Shown: piece after piece, positions 1 to 9,927 of the stretch
How the letters are laid out: the number at the start of each line of letters is the position of its first letter
Numbering within the stretch: position 1 is the stretch's first letter
Origin: Bacteroidota bacterium
Lineage (GTDB): Bacteria > Bacteroidota > Bacteroidia > Bacteroidales > FEN-979
DNA: 64,000 bases
Direction: 5' to 3'
Assembly (NCBI GenBank): GCA_026391805.1
Contig: JAPLDJ010000015.1
Coordinates: 124,001-188,000, forward strand
Made by a program: the position numbers and the translations under genes
Notes under the pieces: model-generated
What the model saw: only the letters and a program-made list of their open reading frames with translations
Told to the model about the DNA's origin: nothing
The model's database searches: none

Positions 1-1296
1 TTGCCTTTCGGATCGATGATCCCGAGATCGCCGGTATGCAGCCATCCGTCCTTTTCAAGCACGGCACCGGTGGCCTCCTCGTTCTTGTAATATCCGAGCA
101 TTACATGACTTCCCCTCACCATGATCTCACCGGCAATTTTTTGCGGGTTTGCTGAATCGATTTTAACCTCCAGTTCATCCACGATCCTTCCCGAAGCTCC
201 AAGCTGTGTTGTCTTCCATGAGGCATAGGAGATCAGCGGACCGCATTCCGTCATTCCATAGCCAACGGTAAAGGGGAAGCGGATCTTCCGGAAGAACCGT
301 TCGGCCTGGCTGTTGAAGGGAGCGCCGCCAATCACAACTTCTGTGAAATTTCCCCCGAATACGTCCACCATTTTTTTCCTGATCTTCGCGAAAATCAAAA
401 GGTTGATCAATGGTATTTTAGAGAGGATCTTCACGGCCGGTTTCCGGAGCGCCGGGATCAGCTGTGACTTATAAATTTTTTCGATCACCAGCGGTACCGA
501 CAGGATCAGCGCCGGGCGGATCTCCTGGAAGGCCTGCATGATGATCTTCGGAGAGGGTGTTTTTGTAAGGAAGGTGATGTCGCATCCGAGTGTGAACGGA
601 AATAAAAATTCGAACGCACATCCATAGGTATGCGCCAGCGGCAGGAATGAAAGGATCTTGTCCTTGGCTTCCAGCGGCATATTCCGGTGGGCATAAAGAA
701 TGTTGCCAAGAAGGCTCTTGTGCTGGATGATCACGCCTTTTGAAAAACCGGTCGTGCCGGAAGTATAACTGATCACGGCAATATCTTCATTTTCTGAAGG
801 GGGAAAATCAATCATTGCGGGGGTAATCACATCCGGCAAGGGTTCCGGAAGAGCCGATACCTGTGAACCGTTCCGTACGAACAGAACAGAGAGGTCCCGG
901 ATCCTGAATACCATTCCGATCAATACCATCGCCTCCGGATTCAACGTTTTGAAGAGTGAATCTTCCGAGAAAAGAAGCACAGAATCCGAATGTGTGACAA
1001 TGTGATGAACATCGGCAGGCTTAAAATCCGGCAGTATTGGAACGATCACGGCGCCATAAGTGACGGTGGCAAGGTAGATGATGCACCAGTTCGAGGAATT
1101 TTTGCCCAGGAGCGCAATTTTGTCTCCTTTTTTTATTCCGTTCTGCCGGAACAGGCTGTGGACATTCAAGATCTTTTCACCGACTTCCCGGTAGGTGAAG
1201 GTATCGCCCCCGTAATCGGAAAGCGACCGGAATTCCCAGTTATCCCGGATAGCCTTTGCAAAAAGTGTGATTAAATCTGTAGAATTCGTCCCCATG
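1..1296 (-). CDS. Long-chain acyl-CoA synthetase / AMP-dependent ligase (3' end truncated by window start)
   Basis: Minus-strand translation from ATG at 1296: MGTNSTDLITLFAKAIRDNWEF..., AMP-binding motif ISYTSGTTGFSKGV, YGMTE, DGWLHTGDLG. Not in the ORF track because it is open at the edge. Confidence 0.92.
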
Positions 1297-1487
1297 TAAA
1301 AAGATTTTGCCGCTTTTGATCTGGTAGGAAAAAGGACCAATTAAATAAGCGAGTGACTAACAAAGGTAATAATTCCGGTAGCATTTGTCCGGAATGGAAT
1401 TTTTTTCTGTTTTTCAAAAAATTAATTTGAATTCAATCTAAATAAATAAAATATTTCGTAACTTCGTATCGTAATTTGTAACAGGTT

Positions 1488-2645
1488 ATGCCACATTATT
1501 TTTCACTGGGAAAAATCCCGCACAAGCGGCATACGATCTTCCGCCGGCCCGACGGAGGTTTGTATGCTGAACAGCTGGTCTCGACTGAAGGCTTTTCAGA
1601 CAATTATTCTCTGGTCTACCATTGCAATCCTCCCACCCGGGTGCTGGAGATCGGAAAGGATTATCCCGTAGCCCCGAAGATCGCTGTTGAACAGAACATG
1701 CAGCACCGCAGTTTCCTGGGATTTGGCATTCCTCCGCAGGATGATTACCTCGAAAGCCGGATGCCCGTCCTGGTGAACAGCGATGTTTACCTGAGCCTTG
1801 CTGCGCCCCGGAAATCGATGACCGGCTATTTCTTTAAAAATTCGGGAGCCGATGAAATTATTTTTGTCCACAGGGGCGAAGGTGTTCTGAAAACGATGTA
1901 TGGCAGGATCCCGTTCTCGTACGGCGATCACCTGGTGATCCCGAGGGGAACAGCCTACCAGCTTGAATTCAGGGACGAAGACAACCGGTTTCTGATCATT
2001 GAATCGTTTTCTCCAATCAATTTCCCGAAGCGGTACATGAACCGTTCGGGGCAGCTGCTGGAACATTCGCCTTTTTGTGAACGCGACATTCGCAAGCCAC
2101 AGGAGCTGGAAACACACGAGGAGAAAGGCGATTTTCTTGTCCTGATCAAGCGCGACGACCGGGTCTGGCCGTATCATTTTGAAACACATCCCTTCGATCT
2201 TATTGGATGGGATGGTTGCCATTATCCGTATGCATTCTCGATCCACGACTTTGAGCCGATCACCGGAAGGGTTCACCAGCCGCCTCCTGTTCACCAGACC
2301 TTTGAAACATCCGCATTTGTGATCTGCGCATTCGTGCCGCGTCTGTACGACTATCACCCGGATGCCATCACGGTTCCTTACAACCACAGCAATGTGGATT
2401 CTGATGAAGTGCTCTATTACGTTGAAGGCGAATTTATGAGCCGGAAGAACGTTCAGAAAGGACAGATCACCCTTCATCCCAAAGGAATTGTCCACGGACC
2501 GCAACCCGGTGCCGTGGAAAAAGGGATCGGCGCGAAAGAAACCAACGAACTGGCTGTGATGGTCGATACCTTCCGGCCGTTAAAGCTTACAGAAGAGGCG
2601 ATGAAGATCGAGGATAAAGATTATTACAGATCCTGGATGGAATAG
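1488..2645 (+). CDS. hmgA: Homogentisate 1,2-dioxygenase
   Basis: 385 aa cupin-type protein (MPHYFSLGKIPHKRHTIFRRPDG..., EIIFVHRGEGVLKTMYG, HGPQPGAVEK), next to HPPD and fumarylacetoacetase. Confidence 0.92.
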   Translation: MPHYFSLGKIPHKRHTIFRRPDGGLYAEQLVSTEGFSDNYSLVYHCNPPTRVLEIGKDYPVAPKIAVEQNMQHRSFLGFGIPPQDDYLESRMPVLVNSDVYLSLAAPRKSMTGYFFKNSGADEIIFVHRGEGVLKTMYGRIPFSYGDHLVIPRGTAYQLEFRDEDNRFLIIESFSPINFPKRYMNRSGQLLEHSPFCERDIRKPQELETHEEKGDFLVLIKRDDRVWPYHFETHPFDLIGWDGCHYPYAFSIHDFEPITGRVHQPPPVHQTFETSAFVICAFVPRLYDYHPDAITVPYNHSNVDSDEVLYYVEGEFMSRKNVQKGQITLHPKGIVHGPQPGAVEKGIGAKETNELAVMVDTFRPLKLTEEAMKIEDKDYYRSWME

Positions 2646-2714
2646 CCCTCCCCTTGCATTGGGGGAAAGGTCATCAAACAAACAACATTTAATATAACAG
2701 AACACACAAACAAT

Positions 2715-3827
2715 ATGGAAAACCAAAACACCAGGCAGAACGATTTCCTGCCGATCAACGGGACCGACTTTGTAGAATTTTATGTCGGGAATGCAAAACA
2801 GGCCGCACACTATTACCAGACCGCATTCGGGTTTCAGCCGCTGGCCTATGCCGGGCTTGAGACGGGACTCAAAGACCGGACCTCATATGTGCTCAGACAG
2901 GGAAAGATCATTTTTGTTCTAACCACCGCCCTTGAACCTGATTCACCCATTGCAGAACATTGCAAGCTTCATGGTGATGGTGTTAAGGTGGTTGCCTTAT
3001 GGGTGGATGATGCAAGGAAATCGTTTGAAGAGACCACGAAACGGGGCGGGAAAGCTTACATGGAACCTGCCGTTATGCAGGACAAGGACGGGGAAGTGGT
3101 CATTTCCGGAATACACACTTATGGCGAGACGGTTCATCTTTTTGTTGAACGAAAGAATTACAAAGGTCTCTTCCTGCCCGGCTTTGTCAAATGGGAACCT
3201 CTTTATAAGCCGGAACCTGTCGGATTGCTCTATGTCGATCATATGGTTGGGAACACGGATTGGGGTGAAATGGATAAATGGTGTGATTTTTATCGTGAGG
3301 TGATGGGATTTGATCAGCTGATCTCCTTTGACGATACCGACATTTCAACAGAATACACCGCGCTGATGAGCAAGGTGATGGCCAACAGCAACCTTTACAT
3401 CAAATTCCCGATCAATGAACCGGCGCACGGGAAGAAGAAATCGCAGATCGAAGAGTTCATCGATTTTTACCACGGTTCCGGGGTTCAGCACGTGGCCATG
3501 GCGACCAACGACATCCTGAAAACCGTAACGGCCCTGCGTGACCGCGGCGTTGAGTTTCTCCGGGTTCCGGATGCCTATTATGACACACTGTTGAACAGGG
3601 TTGGAAAGATCGACGAGACCATCGCTCCATTGAAGGATCTTGGTATCCTGGTCGACCGGGATGAAGACGGATACCTTCTGCAGATCTTCTCCCGGCCGGT
3701 GGAGGACCGCCCAACAGTATTTTACGAGATCATTCAGCGGAAAGGCGCAAAATCATTCGGGAAAGGCAATTTCAAGGCGCTGTTCGAATCGATCGAGATT
3801 GAACAGGGAAAACGCGGAACGTTATAG
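2715..3827 (+). CDS. hppD: 4-hydroxyphenylpyruvate dioxygenase
   Basis: 370 aa, two VOC domains, VDHMVGN, C-terminal LLQIFSRPVEDRPTVFYEIIQRKGAKSFGKGNFKALFESIE. Confidence 0.96.
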   Translation: MENQNTRQNDFLPINGTDFVEFYVGNAKQAAHYYQTAFGFQPLAYAGLETGLKDRTSYVLRQGKIIFVLTTALEPDSPIAEHCKLHGDGVKVVALWVDDARKSFEETTKRGGKAYMEPAVMQDKDGEVVISGIHTYGETVHLFVERKNYKGLFLPGFVKWEPLYKPEPVGLLYVDHMVGNTDWGEMDKWCDFYREVMGFDQLISFDDTDISTEYTALMSKVMANSNLYIKFPINEPAHGKKKSQIEEFIDFYHGSGVQHVAMATNDILKTVTALRDRGVEFLRVPDAYYDTLLNRVGKIDETIAPLKDLGILVDRDEDGYLLQIFSRPVEDRPTVFYEIIQRKGAKSFGKGNFKALFESIEIEQGKRGTL

Positions 3828-3860
3828 TACCACTTTATGAAACTTGATTAAAAAATGTGT

Positions 3861-3961
3861 CACGCAAAGGCCGCTAAGGAAAATCGCAAAGAGCGCAAAG
3901 AACTGAGTTTATTATTCTAAGTTCTTTGCGTCCTTTGCGCAAACTTTGCGTTCTCTGCGTG
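3861..3961. repeat. Intergenic hairpin built from iterated GCAAAG/CTTTGC words
   Basis: Six GCAAAG/CTTTGC copies; exact arms CGCAAAGAACT (3894-3904) / AGTTCTTTGCG (3920-3930); outer CACGCA / TGCGTG. Confidence 0.85.
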
Positions 3962-4005
3962 AAACATAATACCGGAACCAAATAATTAAATGGAAATAAA
4001 ATCCG

Positions 4006-5262
4006 ATGAATAATAATCGTACATCCTGGATAAACGTTGAACCCGGAAGTGATTTCCCGATCCAGAACCTTCCGCTGGGAATTTTCAGTGTTCCGGGGAA
4101 AGCCCCTTCTGCCGCAACCAGGATCGGGGATACGGTGATCTCCCTTTATTCCCTTGCCAAAAGGTGCTTTTTCGAAAAAACAGGGATCGATCAGGAAGTA
4201 TTCAACAAACCGGAGCTGAATGATTTTATCGCCCTGGGTAAACCTGCATGGCATGGACTGAGAGAAAGTCTTTCGGAAATATTTCGGGCTGAGAATCTCC
4301 TGATGCGTGATTACATTCAGAACACCGAGGATATTCTTTCCCCGGTTCAGGATGTTGAAATGATGATGCCGGTGAAGGTGGGCGATTACACTGATTTTTA
4401 TTCCAGCATTGAGCACGCGACAAATGTCGGGATCATGTTCCGTGATCCTGCCAATGCACTTTTGCCGAACTGGCGCCATATTCCGGTTGGCTACCATGGG
4501 AGAAGCTCTTCCATTGTCGTTTCCGGAACACCCATCCACAGGCCAAAAGGGCAGACAAACCCGGGGAACAACGAGCCTGTCTTCGGCCCGACCAAAGAAT
4601 TTGATTTCGAACTCGAGATGGCTTTCATCACAGGGCAGGCAACACCGCTCGGAAGTTCAGTGTCCACAGCAGAAGCAGAAGACCATGTTTTCGGGCTTCT
4701 TCTTTTCAACGATCTTTCGGCACGGGATATCCAGCGGTGGGAATATGTACCGCTGGGGCCCTTCCTGTCAAAGAATTTCGGTTCGGTTGTTTCACCATGG
4801 ATCGTTACCCTCGAAGCGCTGGAGCCCTTCCGGGTTCCCGGACCTGTACAGGAGCCTGCTGTTCTTCCCTACCTGAAATTCAGCGGTGATAAGAATTTCG
4901 ACATTACACTGGACGTGCTCATTCAGCCTGAAGGAGCTGATCCGGCGAGGGTCTGCCGTTCCAACTTCAGATACATGTACTGGAACATGGCGCAGCAGCT
5001 GGCACACCAGACCGTCAACGGGTGCAACATCAACGTCGGTGATATGTATGGTTCCGGAACCATCAGCGGACCCACATCTGATTCATTCGGTTCAATGCTT
5101 GAAATTGCATGGAAAGGGACAAAACCGGTGACGATGGCAGATGGAACGACACGAACCTTCATCAACGATAACGATACCATTATCATGAAGGGCTTCTGTG
5201 AAAAGGATGGATTAAGGATCGGTTTCGGAGAAGTCGTAACAAAGATATTAGCTGCTATATGA
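4006..5262 (+). CDS. fahA: Fumarylacetoacetase
   Basis: 418 aa; DYTDFYSSIEHATNVGIMFRD, YHGRSSSIVVSG, FELEMAFITG, NDLSARDIQRWEYVPLGPFLSKNFG, GDMYGSGTISGP. Confidence 0.96.
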   Translation: MNNNRTSWINVEPGSDFPIQNLPLGIFSVPGKAPSAATRIGDTVISLYSLAKRCFFEKTGIDQEVFNKPELNDFIALGKPAWHGLRESLSEIFRAENLLMRDYIQNTEDILSPVQDVEMMMPVKVGDYTDFYSSIEHATNVGIMFRDPANALLPNWRHIPVGYHGRSSSIVVSGTPIHRPKGQTNPGNNEPVFGPTKEFDFELEMAFITGQATPLGSSVSTAEAEDHVFGLLLFNDLSARDIQRWEYVPLGPFLSKNFGSVVSPWIVTLEALEPFRVPGPVQEPAVLPYLKFSGDKNFDITLDVLIQPEGADPARVCRSNFRYMYWNMAQQLAHQTVNGCNINVGDMYGSGTISGPTSDSFGSMLEIAWKGTKPVTMADGTTRTFINDNDTIIMKGFCEKDGLRIGFGEVVTKILAAI

Positions 5263-5891
5263 CCAAAGAATTCATCCATTTCGATCCCCGGGAAACCCCG
5301 GTTCCCCTGTTTCATAAGCTGATGCTCGGTGCCGTGGCGCCGCGCCCGATCGCATTTGCCAGTACCATCGATAAAGACGGGCATCCTAATCTCTCCCCCT
5401 TCAGCTTTTTCAACGTTTTCGGGGCAAATCCACCAGTACTGATCTTCTCTCCATCACGACGCGGAAAAGATAATACCACCAAGCATACTTACGAAAATGT
5501 AAAGGAAGTTCCCGAGGTGGTGATCAACGTGGTGAACTATGCAATGGTTCAGCAGGTGAGCGATGCCAGCGCCGATTTCCCGAAAGGTGTCAATGAGTTT
5601 GAGATGGTTGGATTTACCATGGAGCCATCCGACCTTGTCAGGCCTTTCCGGGTTAAGGAATCCCCTGTCCAGCTGGAATGCAAGGTACTGCAGGTGATCG
5701 AGACCGGATTGAAGAATGCCGCCGGCAATCTTGTGATCTGCGAGATCCTGAAAATGCATGTTGATCCCGCAATCCTGGACGAGAACGGGCTGATCGATCA
5801 GAATAAAATCGATCTTGTGGGACGCCTTGGCGGAAATCATTATGTGAGAGCCTCGGGCAATGCATTGTTTGAGGTTAAAAAACCGGATTGA
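5259..5891 (+). CDS. Flavin reductase-like (FMN-binding split-barrel) protein
   Basis: APRPIAFASTIDKDGHPNLSPFSFFNVFGANPPVLIFSPS; ATGA overlap with fahA. Confidence 0.88.
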   Translation: MTKEFIHFDPRETPVPLFHKLMLGAVAPRPIAFASTIDKDGHPNLSPFSFFNVFGANPPVLIFSPSRRGKDNTTKHTYENVKEVPEVVINVVNYAMVQQVSDASADFPKGVNEFEMVGFTMEPSDLVRPFRVKESPVQLECKVLQVIETGLKNAAGNLVICEILKMHVDPAILDENGLIDQNKIDLVGRLGGNHYVRASGNALFEVKKPD

Positions 5892-5893
5892 TT

Positions 5894-7624
5894 ATGGAAA
5901 TGAACGAAATACTGGAGAGGCTGCCGAAGCATCTCCTCAGCCTTGTCATCGACCAGCCCTATAACTCCTATACGGTCCAGGACCATGCACTCTGGCGCTA
6001 TGTGATGAGGCAGAATGTACGGTACCTAAGCAAGGTTGCCCATGGTTCTTACCTGGACGGCCTCCGGAAAACCGGCATCAGCCTGGACCGGATCCCCATG
6101 ATGTACGGGATGAACCGCATCCTGCGCGAGATCGGGTGGGCTGCCGTGGCGGTTGACGGTTTCATTCCCCCGTCTGCATTCATGGAGTTCCAGGCGTACA
6201 ATGTGCTGGTCATCGCTGCCGATATCCGTCCCATCGACCAGATAGGATATACTTCTGCACCCGACATCATTCATGAGGCGGCAGGACATGCCCCGATCAT
6301 CGCTGATCCTGTTTATGCCGGTTACCTAAGACGGTTCGGGGAGATCGGCTGCAAGGCGTTTCCCTCCGGAAACGATTACAGGATGTACGAAGCCATCCGC
6401 CACCTTTCCATCCTGAAAGCAGATCCTTATTCCAACGCACAGATGATTGAAGAGGCTGAAAAGGCGATTGAACTTCTCGGGAAAAATCTCGGGGAACCCT
6501 CCGAACTGGCGCAGATCCGCAACCTTCACTGGTGGACCGTTGAATACGGACTGATCGGGGAGCTTTCAAATCCGCAGATCTACGGCGCAGGACTTCTTTC
6601 TTCCATCGCCGAAAGCTATTATTGCATGCAGCCAAAGGTGAAGAAAATCCCCTATTCGCTGGATGCGGTCAATTACAGTTTTGACATCACCGAACCCCAG
6701 CCGCAGCTTTTCGTGACGCCCGACTTCGAAACCCTGAACAGCGTGCTGGATGAATTTACAAGAACCATGGCCCTTTCAAAGGGAGGGGTGGACGGGATCC
6801 GCAAGGCCATCCGTTCGGAAAACACCGGGACCTCTGTTTACAGCTCCGGGCTGCAGGTTTCGGGAACATTCACCGATGTCATTGAAAAGAATGGCGAACC
6901 TGTCTACATCCGTACAACCGGCCTGACAAACCTGAATTTTTCCGGGAAGGAAATCCCCGGTCATGACAAACAATATCACAGGCACGGCTTCAGCTCACCC
7001 GTTGGCTGGATCATGGGACTAACCGCTCCTCCCGAAGATGCTACTGATGATGATCTTTCACGGCTCGGATTCAGTGCAGGAAAGAGTGTTGAATTTGAAT
7101 TTGAATCGGGACTGAAGGTCCGGGGAATTTTTCAGCGTGCATTGCGGAAAGAAGGAAAACTCATTCTCCTCAGCTTTTCGGAATGTGAAGTTACTTTTGA
7201 GGGGACGACGCTTTACCAGCTGGAATGGGGTCCTTTTGACATGGCCGTTGGCAGCAGCATTGTTTCCTGCTTCAGCGGCCCCGCCGACCCGGTGGCCTTC
7301 GGGTTGAATTACCCCGTTCCTTCAGAAAAAACACATAAGATCGAACACACAGAAAAAGCAATCAAACTTTTTTCCCTTTATCAGAAGGTCAGGGATCTCA
7401 GGGAACAGACCGATACTTCGGTTGATCTTTCCGGAGTTTGGGAAGCTCTGAATAAAGACCATCCCGGCGACTGGCTTTGCGCACTGGAGATCCTGGAACT
7501 GCTGAAAGACCGGAAAGAAGATCCTCTATACAAGGAGATCAATGATTTCCTGCAGAAACGTTCCGCCGAAAGCGAAATCTTCAGGAAGCTGATTGAGGAT
7601 GGGTTGGTTCTGATTGAGGACTGA
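5894..7624 (+). CDS. Aromatic amino acid hydroxylase (phenylalanine 4-monooxygenase-like) with long C-terminal extension
   Basis: Catalytic-domain motifs PDIIHEAAGHAPIIADPVYAGYLRRFGEIG and WTVEYGLIGE; ORF track starts at TTG 5888, ATG at 5894 preferred. Confidence 0.92.
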   Translation: MEMNEILERLPKHLLSLVIDQPYNSYTVQDHALWRYVMRQNVRYLSKVAHGSYLDGLRKTGISLDRIPMMYGMNRILREIGWAAVAVDGFIPPSAFMEFQAYNVLVIAADIRPIDQIGYTSAPDIIHEAAGHAPIIADPVYAGYLRRFGEIGCKAFPSGNDYRMYEAIRHLSILKADPYSNAQMIEEAEKAIELLGKNLGEPSELAQIRNLHWWTVEYGLIGELSNPQIYGAGLLSSIAESYYCMQPKVKKIPYSLDAVNYSFDITEPQPQLFVTPDFETLNSVLDEFTRTMALSKGGVDGIRKAIRSENTGTSVYSSGLQVSGTFTDVIEKNGEPVYIRTTGLTNLNFSGKEIPGHDKQYHRHGFSSPVGWIMGLTAPPEDATDDDLSRLGFSAGKSVEFEFESGLKVRGIFQRALRKEGKLILLSFSECEVTFEGTTLYQLEWGPFDMAVGSSIVSCFSGPADPVAFGLNYPVPSEKTHKIEHTEKAIKLFSLYQKVRDLREQTDTSVDLSGVWEALNKDHPGDWLCALEILELLKDRKEDPLYKEINDFLQKRSAESEIFRKLIEDGLVLIED

Positions 7625-7630
7625 AAAACG

Positions 7631-7701
7631 GAGGTCAGAGTTCAGAGGTCGGAAAATGGAGGATGGAAAACCTCTGTGTAATCTGTGAAATCTGTGGTGA
7701 A
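7631..7701. repeat. Iterated-word intergenic array (GAGGTCAGAG-type, then CTCTGTGTAATCTGTGAAATCTGTGG, period ~9)
   Basis: Direct reading between the convergent stops at 7624 and 7705. Confidence 0.7.
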
Positions 7702-7704
7702 TTA

Positions 7705-8421
7705 TTAGAACGTAAAGTAATACGAAATCCCGACCACATAATCCGTTTCCGGGTGCTTCACGTTGTATTCTTTCCTGAAAAGATAATGAACATCCACCAT
7801 GTGCATCCGGTTGAAGGTATATTCAATCCCTCCGCAAAGCCTCAGCTGGTCGAACGAACCATAAACAATCCTGTTTAGCCGGAAGAAAGATTCGCCTTCA
7901 ATATACGGCACGAATTTCCGGTTAAGATCGAATTTCAGCGTCAGCTTTACCCTTGCATGATTGTCGGGAACAAACCCGTCTTCCGATGAATAGATGTTGC
8001 TGTATTCAGACTGGAACCTTGTCCTGAGCAGGAATGTAACCGGTTTTACCTTTTCCCTATAGCCCAGGTCAAAATAGTACCGGTGACGCTTATCATACGA
8101 ATCATCCACATTCCGCTGGTTTGAGAAACGATACCCTGCAGCTATCTTGAACCGTTTTCCAAGCCGGTATGAAAGGCTGAAATCGCTGAATATTGTGCCG
8201 ACTTCGGTGATGTTTTCGTTCAGCCTCACCTCTTCCGTGAAATGGGCGGAAAGAACAGGGGTGATCTTTTTCTCAATATTCAGGCTCGTCCACAATTGCG
8301 CATCGTTCACCTGTGCGAAGATCCCCTTCTGAGGAAACAGCAGACAGAGAAATAAGAAAACCGCCGGGATGACTTTTCGCATCCCGCAACTTTTTCTTTT
8401 ATGTCCGTACTGAAACTTCAT
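7705..8421 (-). CDS. DUF2490-type outer-membrane beta-barrel protein
   Basis: Signal peptide, NDAQLWTSLNIEKKITPVLSAHFTEEVRLNEN..., alternating beta-strand pattern, C-terminal Phe (YYFTF). Confidence 0.75.
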   Translation of the reverse strand: MKFQYGHKRKSCGMRKVIPAVFLFLCLLFPQKGIFAQVNDAQLWTSLNIEKKITPVLSAHFTEEVRLNENITEVGTIFSDFSLSYRLGKRFKIAAGYRFSNQRNVDDSYDKRHRYYFDLGYREKVKPVTFLLRTRFQSEYSNIYSSEDGFVPDNHARVKLTLKFDLNRKFVPYIEGESFFRLNRIVYGSFDQLRLCGGIEYTFNRMHMVDVHYLFRKEYNVKHPETDYVVGISYYFTF

Positions 8422-9171
8422 TTAATTAATGATCTTTCTGTGGTTCTTCCCGAATCTTTTTGCATAGTAATAAATCCTGACCCGTGCAGAATCCTTCAGG
8501 AAATCGATCCTGCTGATCGCAATCCTGTGAATGTCAAGCCCGGTTCTTTTCTTCAGGTCTTCGATCAGCAGCTCGCTGTTTTCAGGCTTTATCATTTCAA
8601 TGTTCTCATACTGGATCGTCTTCGACAACTCTTGCCTGAAAAGCAGGTTCCCGTCGAGGCAGAAGGCTACGCCAAAGATCACAGCATCCAGGATCGCCAG
8701 CTCGTAATAATCAAGCTGGATGGCGCTTATCAGTCCCATCGCAATAAAGAGGAACAGGTAGGTCATGTCTTTCATGGAGATCCCGGCAGTCCTGTAACGC
8801 AGGATGGAAAAGACCGCAAACAGGCCGAAGACGGCCCCCATTGAGAGTTTGATATATTTAAGCGTGAAGGTCAGCAGGAATATGATCAGATTGAACATGA
8901 TGAAGGTGAAGATGTAATCCAGCTTCCGGTAATTCGGGTAATAGATCAGGCTGATGATCAGCGCCACGGCCGCCATGTTGATGGCCAGGCTGATAAAGAA
9001 CTTTTCATCAAGCTCGAAGACTTTTTTCTTTTTTGCCGGTTTCGCTTCAACAGTTGTAGTTTCATCGGTTTGCAGCAGCTCCGTTTCCGACTGCTGTGCA
9101 ATACAAACCTTTACCGGCAGAGCCAGATAGAGAAAAAGGAAAACAACAAGAATGCTTTTAAAGGGCTTCAT
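8422..9171 (-). CDS. DUF4956 domain-containing membrane protein
   Basis: Four hydrophobic segments and the family-typical AVFSILRYRTAGISMKDMTYLFLFIAMGLISA; overlaps upstream gene by 14 nt. Confidence 0.82.
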   Translation of the reverse strand: MKPFKSILVVFLFLYLALPVKVCIAQQSETELLQTDETTTVEAKPAKKKKVFELDEKFFISLAINMAAVALIISLIYYPNYRKLDYIFTFIMFNLIIFLLTFTLKYIKLSMGAVFGLFAVFSILRYRTAGISMKDMTYLFLFIAMGLISAIQLDYYELAILDAVIFGVAFCLDGNLLFRQELSKTIQYENIEMIKPENSELLIEDLKKRTGLDIHRIAISRIDFLKDSARVRIYYYAKRFGKNHRKIIN

Positions 9172-9922
9172 GGTTGATATGATTAATGTGAATGAGTTTC
9201 TGTTTGAAATTATTCTGCTTGATCTCCTTGTTGAGACTGCAGATGCCGAGGCAATATTTACTGATCGAAAACGGGGTAATGTGATGTTCCCGGAGCAGGA
9301 GATGAAACGGAGATTGCTGCGACCGGGCCTGTTTCAGTTCAGCAACGACAAGACCGGGATACTTCTTTTCAGTTCCGTTATGGAGGAAATGAAGGTCGAT
9401 ATCCAGGGTGATCCGTTCCGTAAGGTTACTGTTCACAAGGGTGATCCGCGAGAAGTAAACACGGAGGGCCGGTTTCAGCGATTCCGGATCCAGCGGTGTG
9501 TGCCCGGCAAGTAATTTCAGTGCTTTCCCGCTGATCTCCTCTTTGATCTCTTTCCGTTTGATCCTGTTTTTGACCGTTCTTCCCTTGTTGTTTTTGAACT
9601 TGACCTCAAAGAAACTCTGGCCCGAATCAAGGTAAGATCTGCTGCGAACCTTAAACCGGTTAAGTTTTCCGTTGTGATGATGCAGGTAAAGGCGATGATC
9701 CTCCGTGTCGAAATAAAGGGTCTCATAACGGTTGAGCCTGATTCCATTGATCTCAAGGATCCGGTAATTTCCATCCAGGTCCCTGAGAAGAGGAAACAGC
9801 TTCGCGACCGGAAACACATACTTCCTGTCAACCCGGTCAAGCAGTTTCACAGCATCCATCTCTTCCAGCGTGATGGGGTTGAATGAACCGAGTATATCAT
9901 GAATTTCCGTCATCCGGTGCAA
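9158..9922 (-). CDS. VTC-like polyphosphate polymerase domain protein (CYTH superfamily)
   Basis: LLDRVDRKYVFPVAKL, YETLYFDTEDHRLYLHHHNGKLNRFKVRSRSYLDSGQSFFEVKFKNNKGRTVKNRI. Confidence 0.82.
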   Translation of the reverse strand: MHRMTEIHDILGSFNPITLEEMDAVKLLDRVDRKYVFPVAKLFPLLRDLDGNYRILEINGIRLNRYETLYFDTEDHRLYLHHHNGKLNRFKVRSRSYLDSGQSFFEVKFKNNKGRTVKNRIKRKEIKEEISGKALKLLAGHTPLDPESLKPALRVYFSRITLVNSNLTERITLDIDLHFLHNGTEKKYPGLVVAELKQARSQQSPFHLLLREHHITPFSISKYCLGICSLNKEIKQNNFKQKLIHINHINHEAL

Positions 9923-9927
9923 CAGGA

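Noticed and set aside
1297-1487. Riboswitch or leader before hmgA
   Set aside because: No conserved riboswitch core recognised; only an A/T-rich promoter-like region and one palindrome.
1596-2504. 302-aa minus-strand ORF antisense to homogentisate dioxygenase
   Set aside because: Fully antisense to a well-supported gene, no recognisable motif, codon pattern explained by the sense frame.
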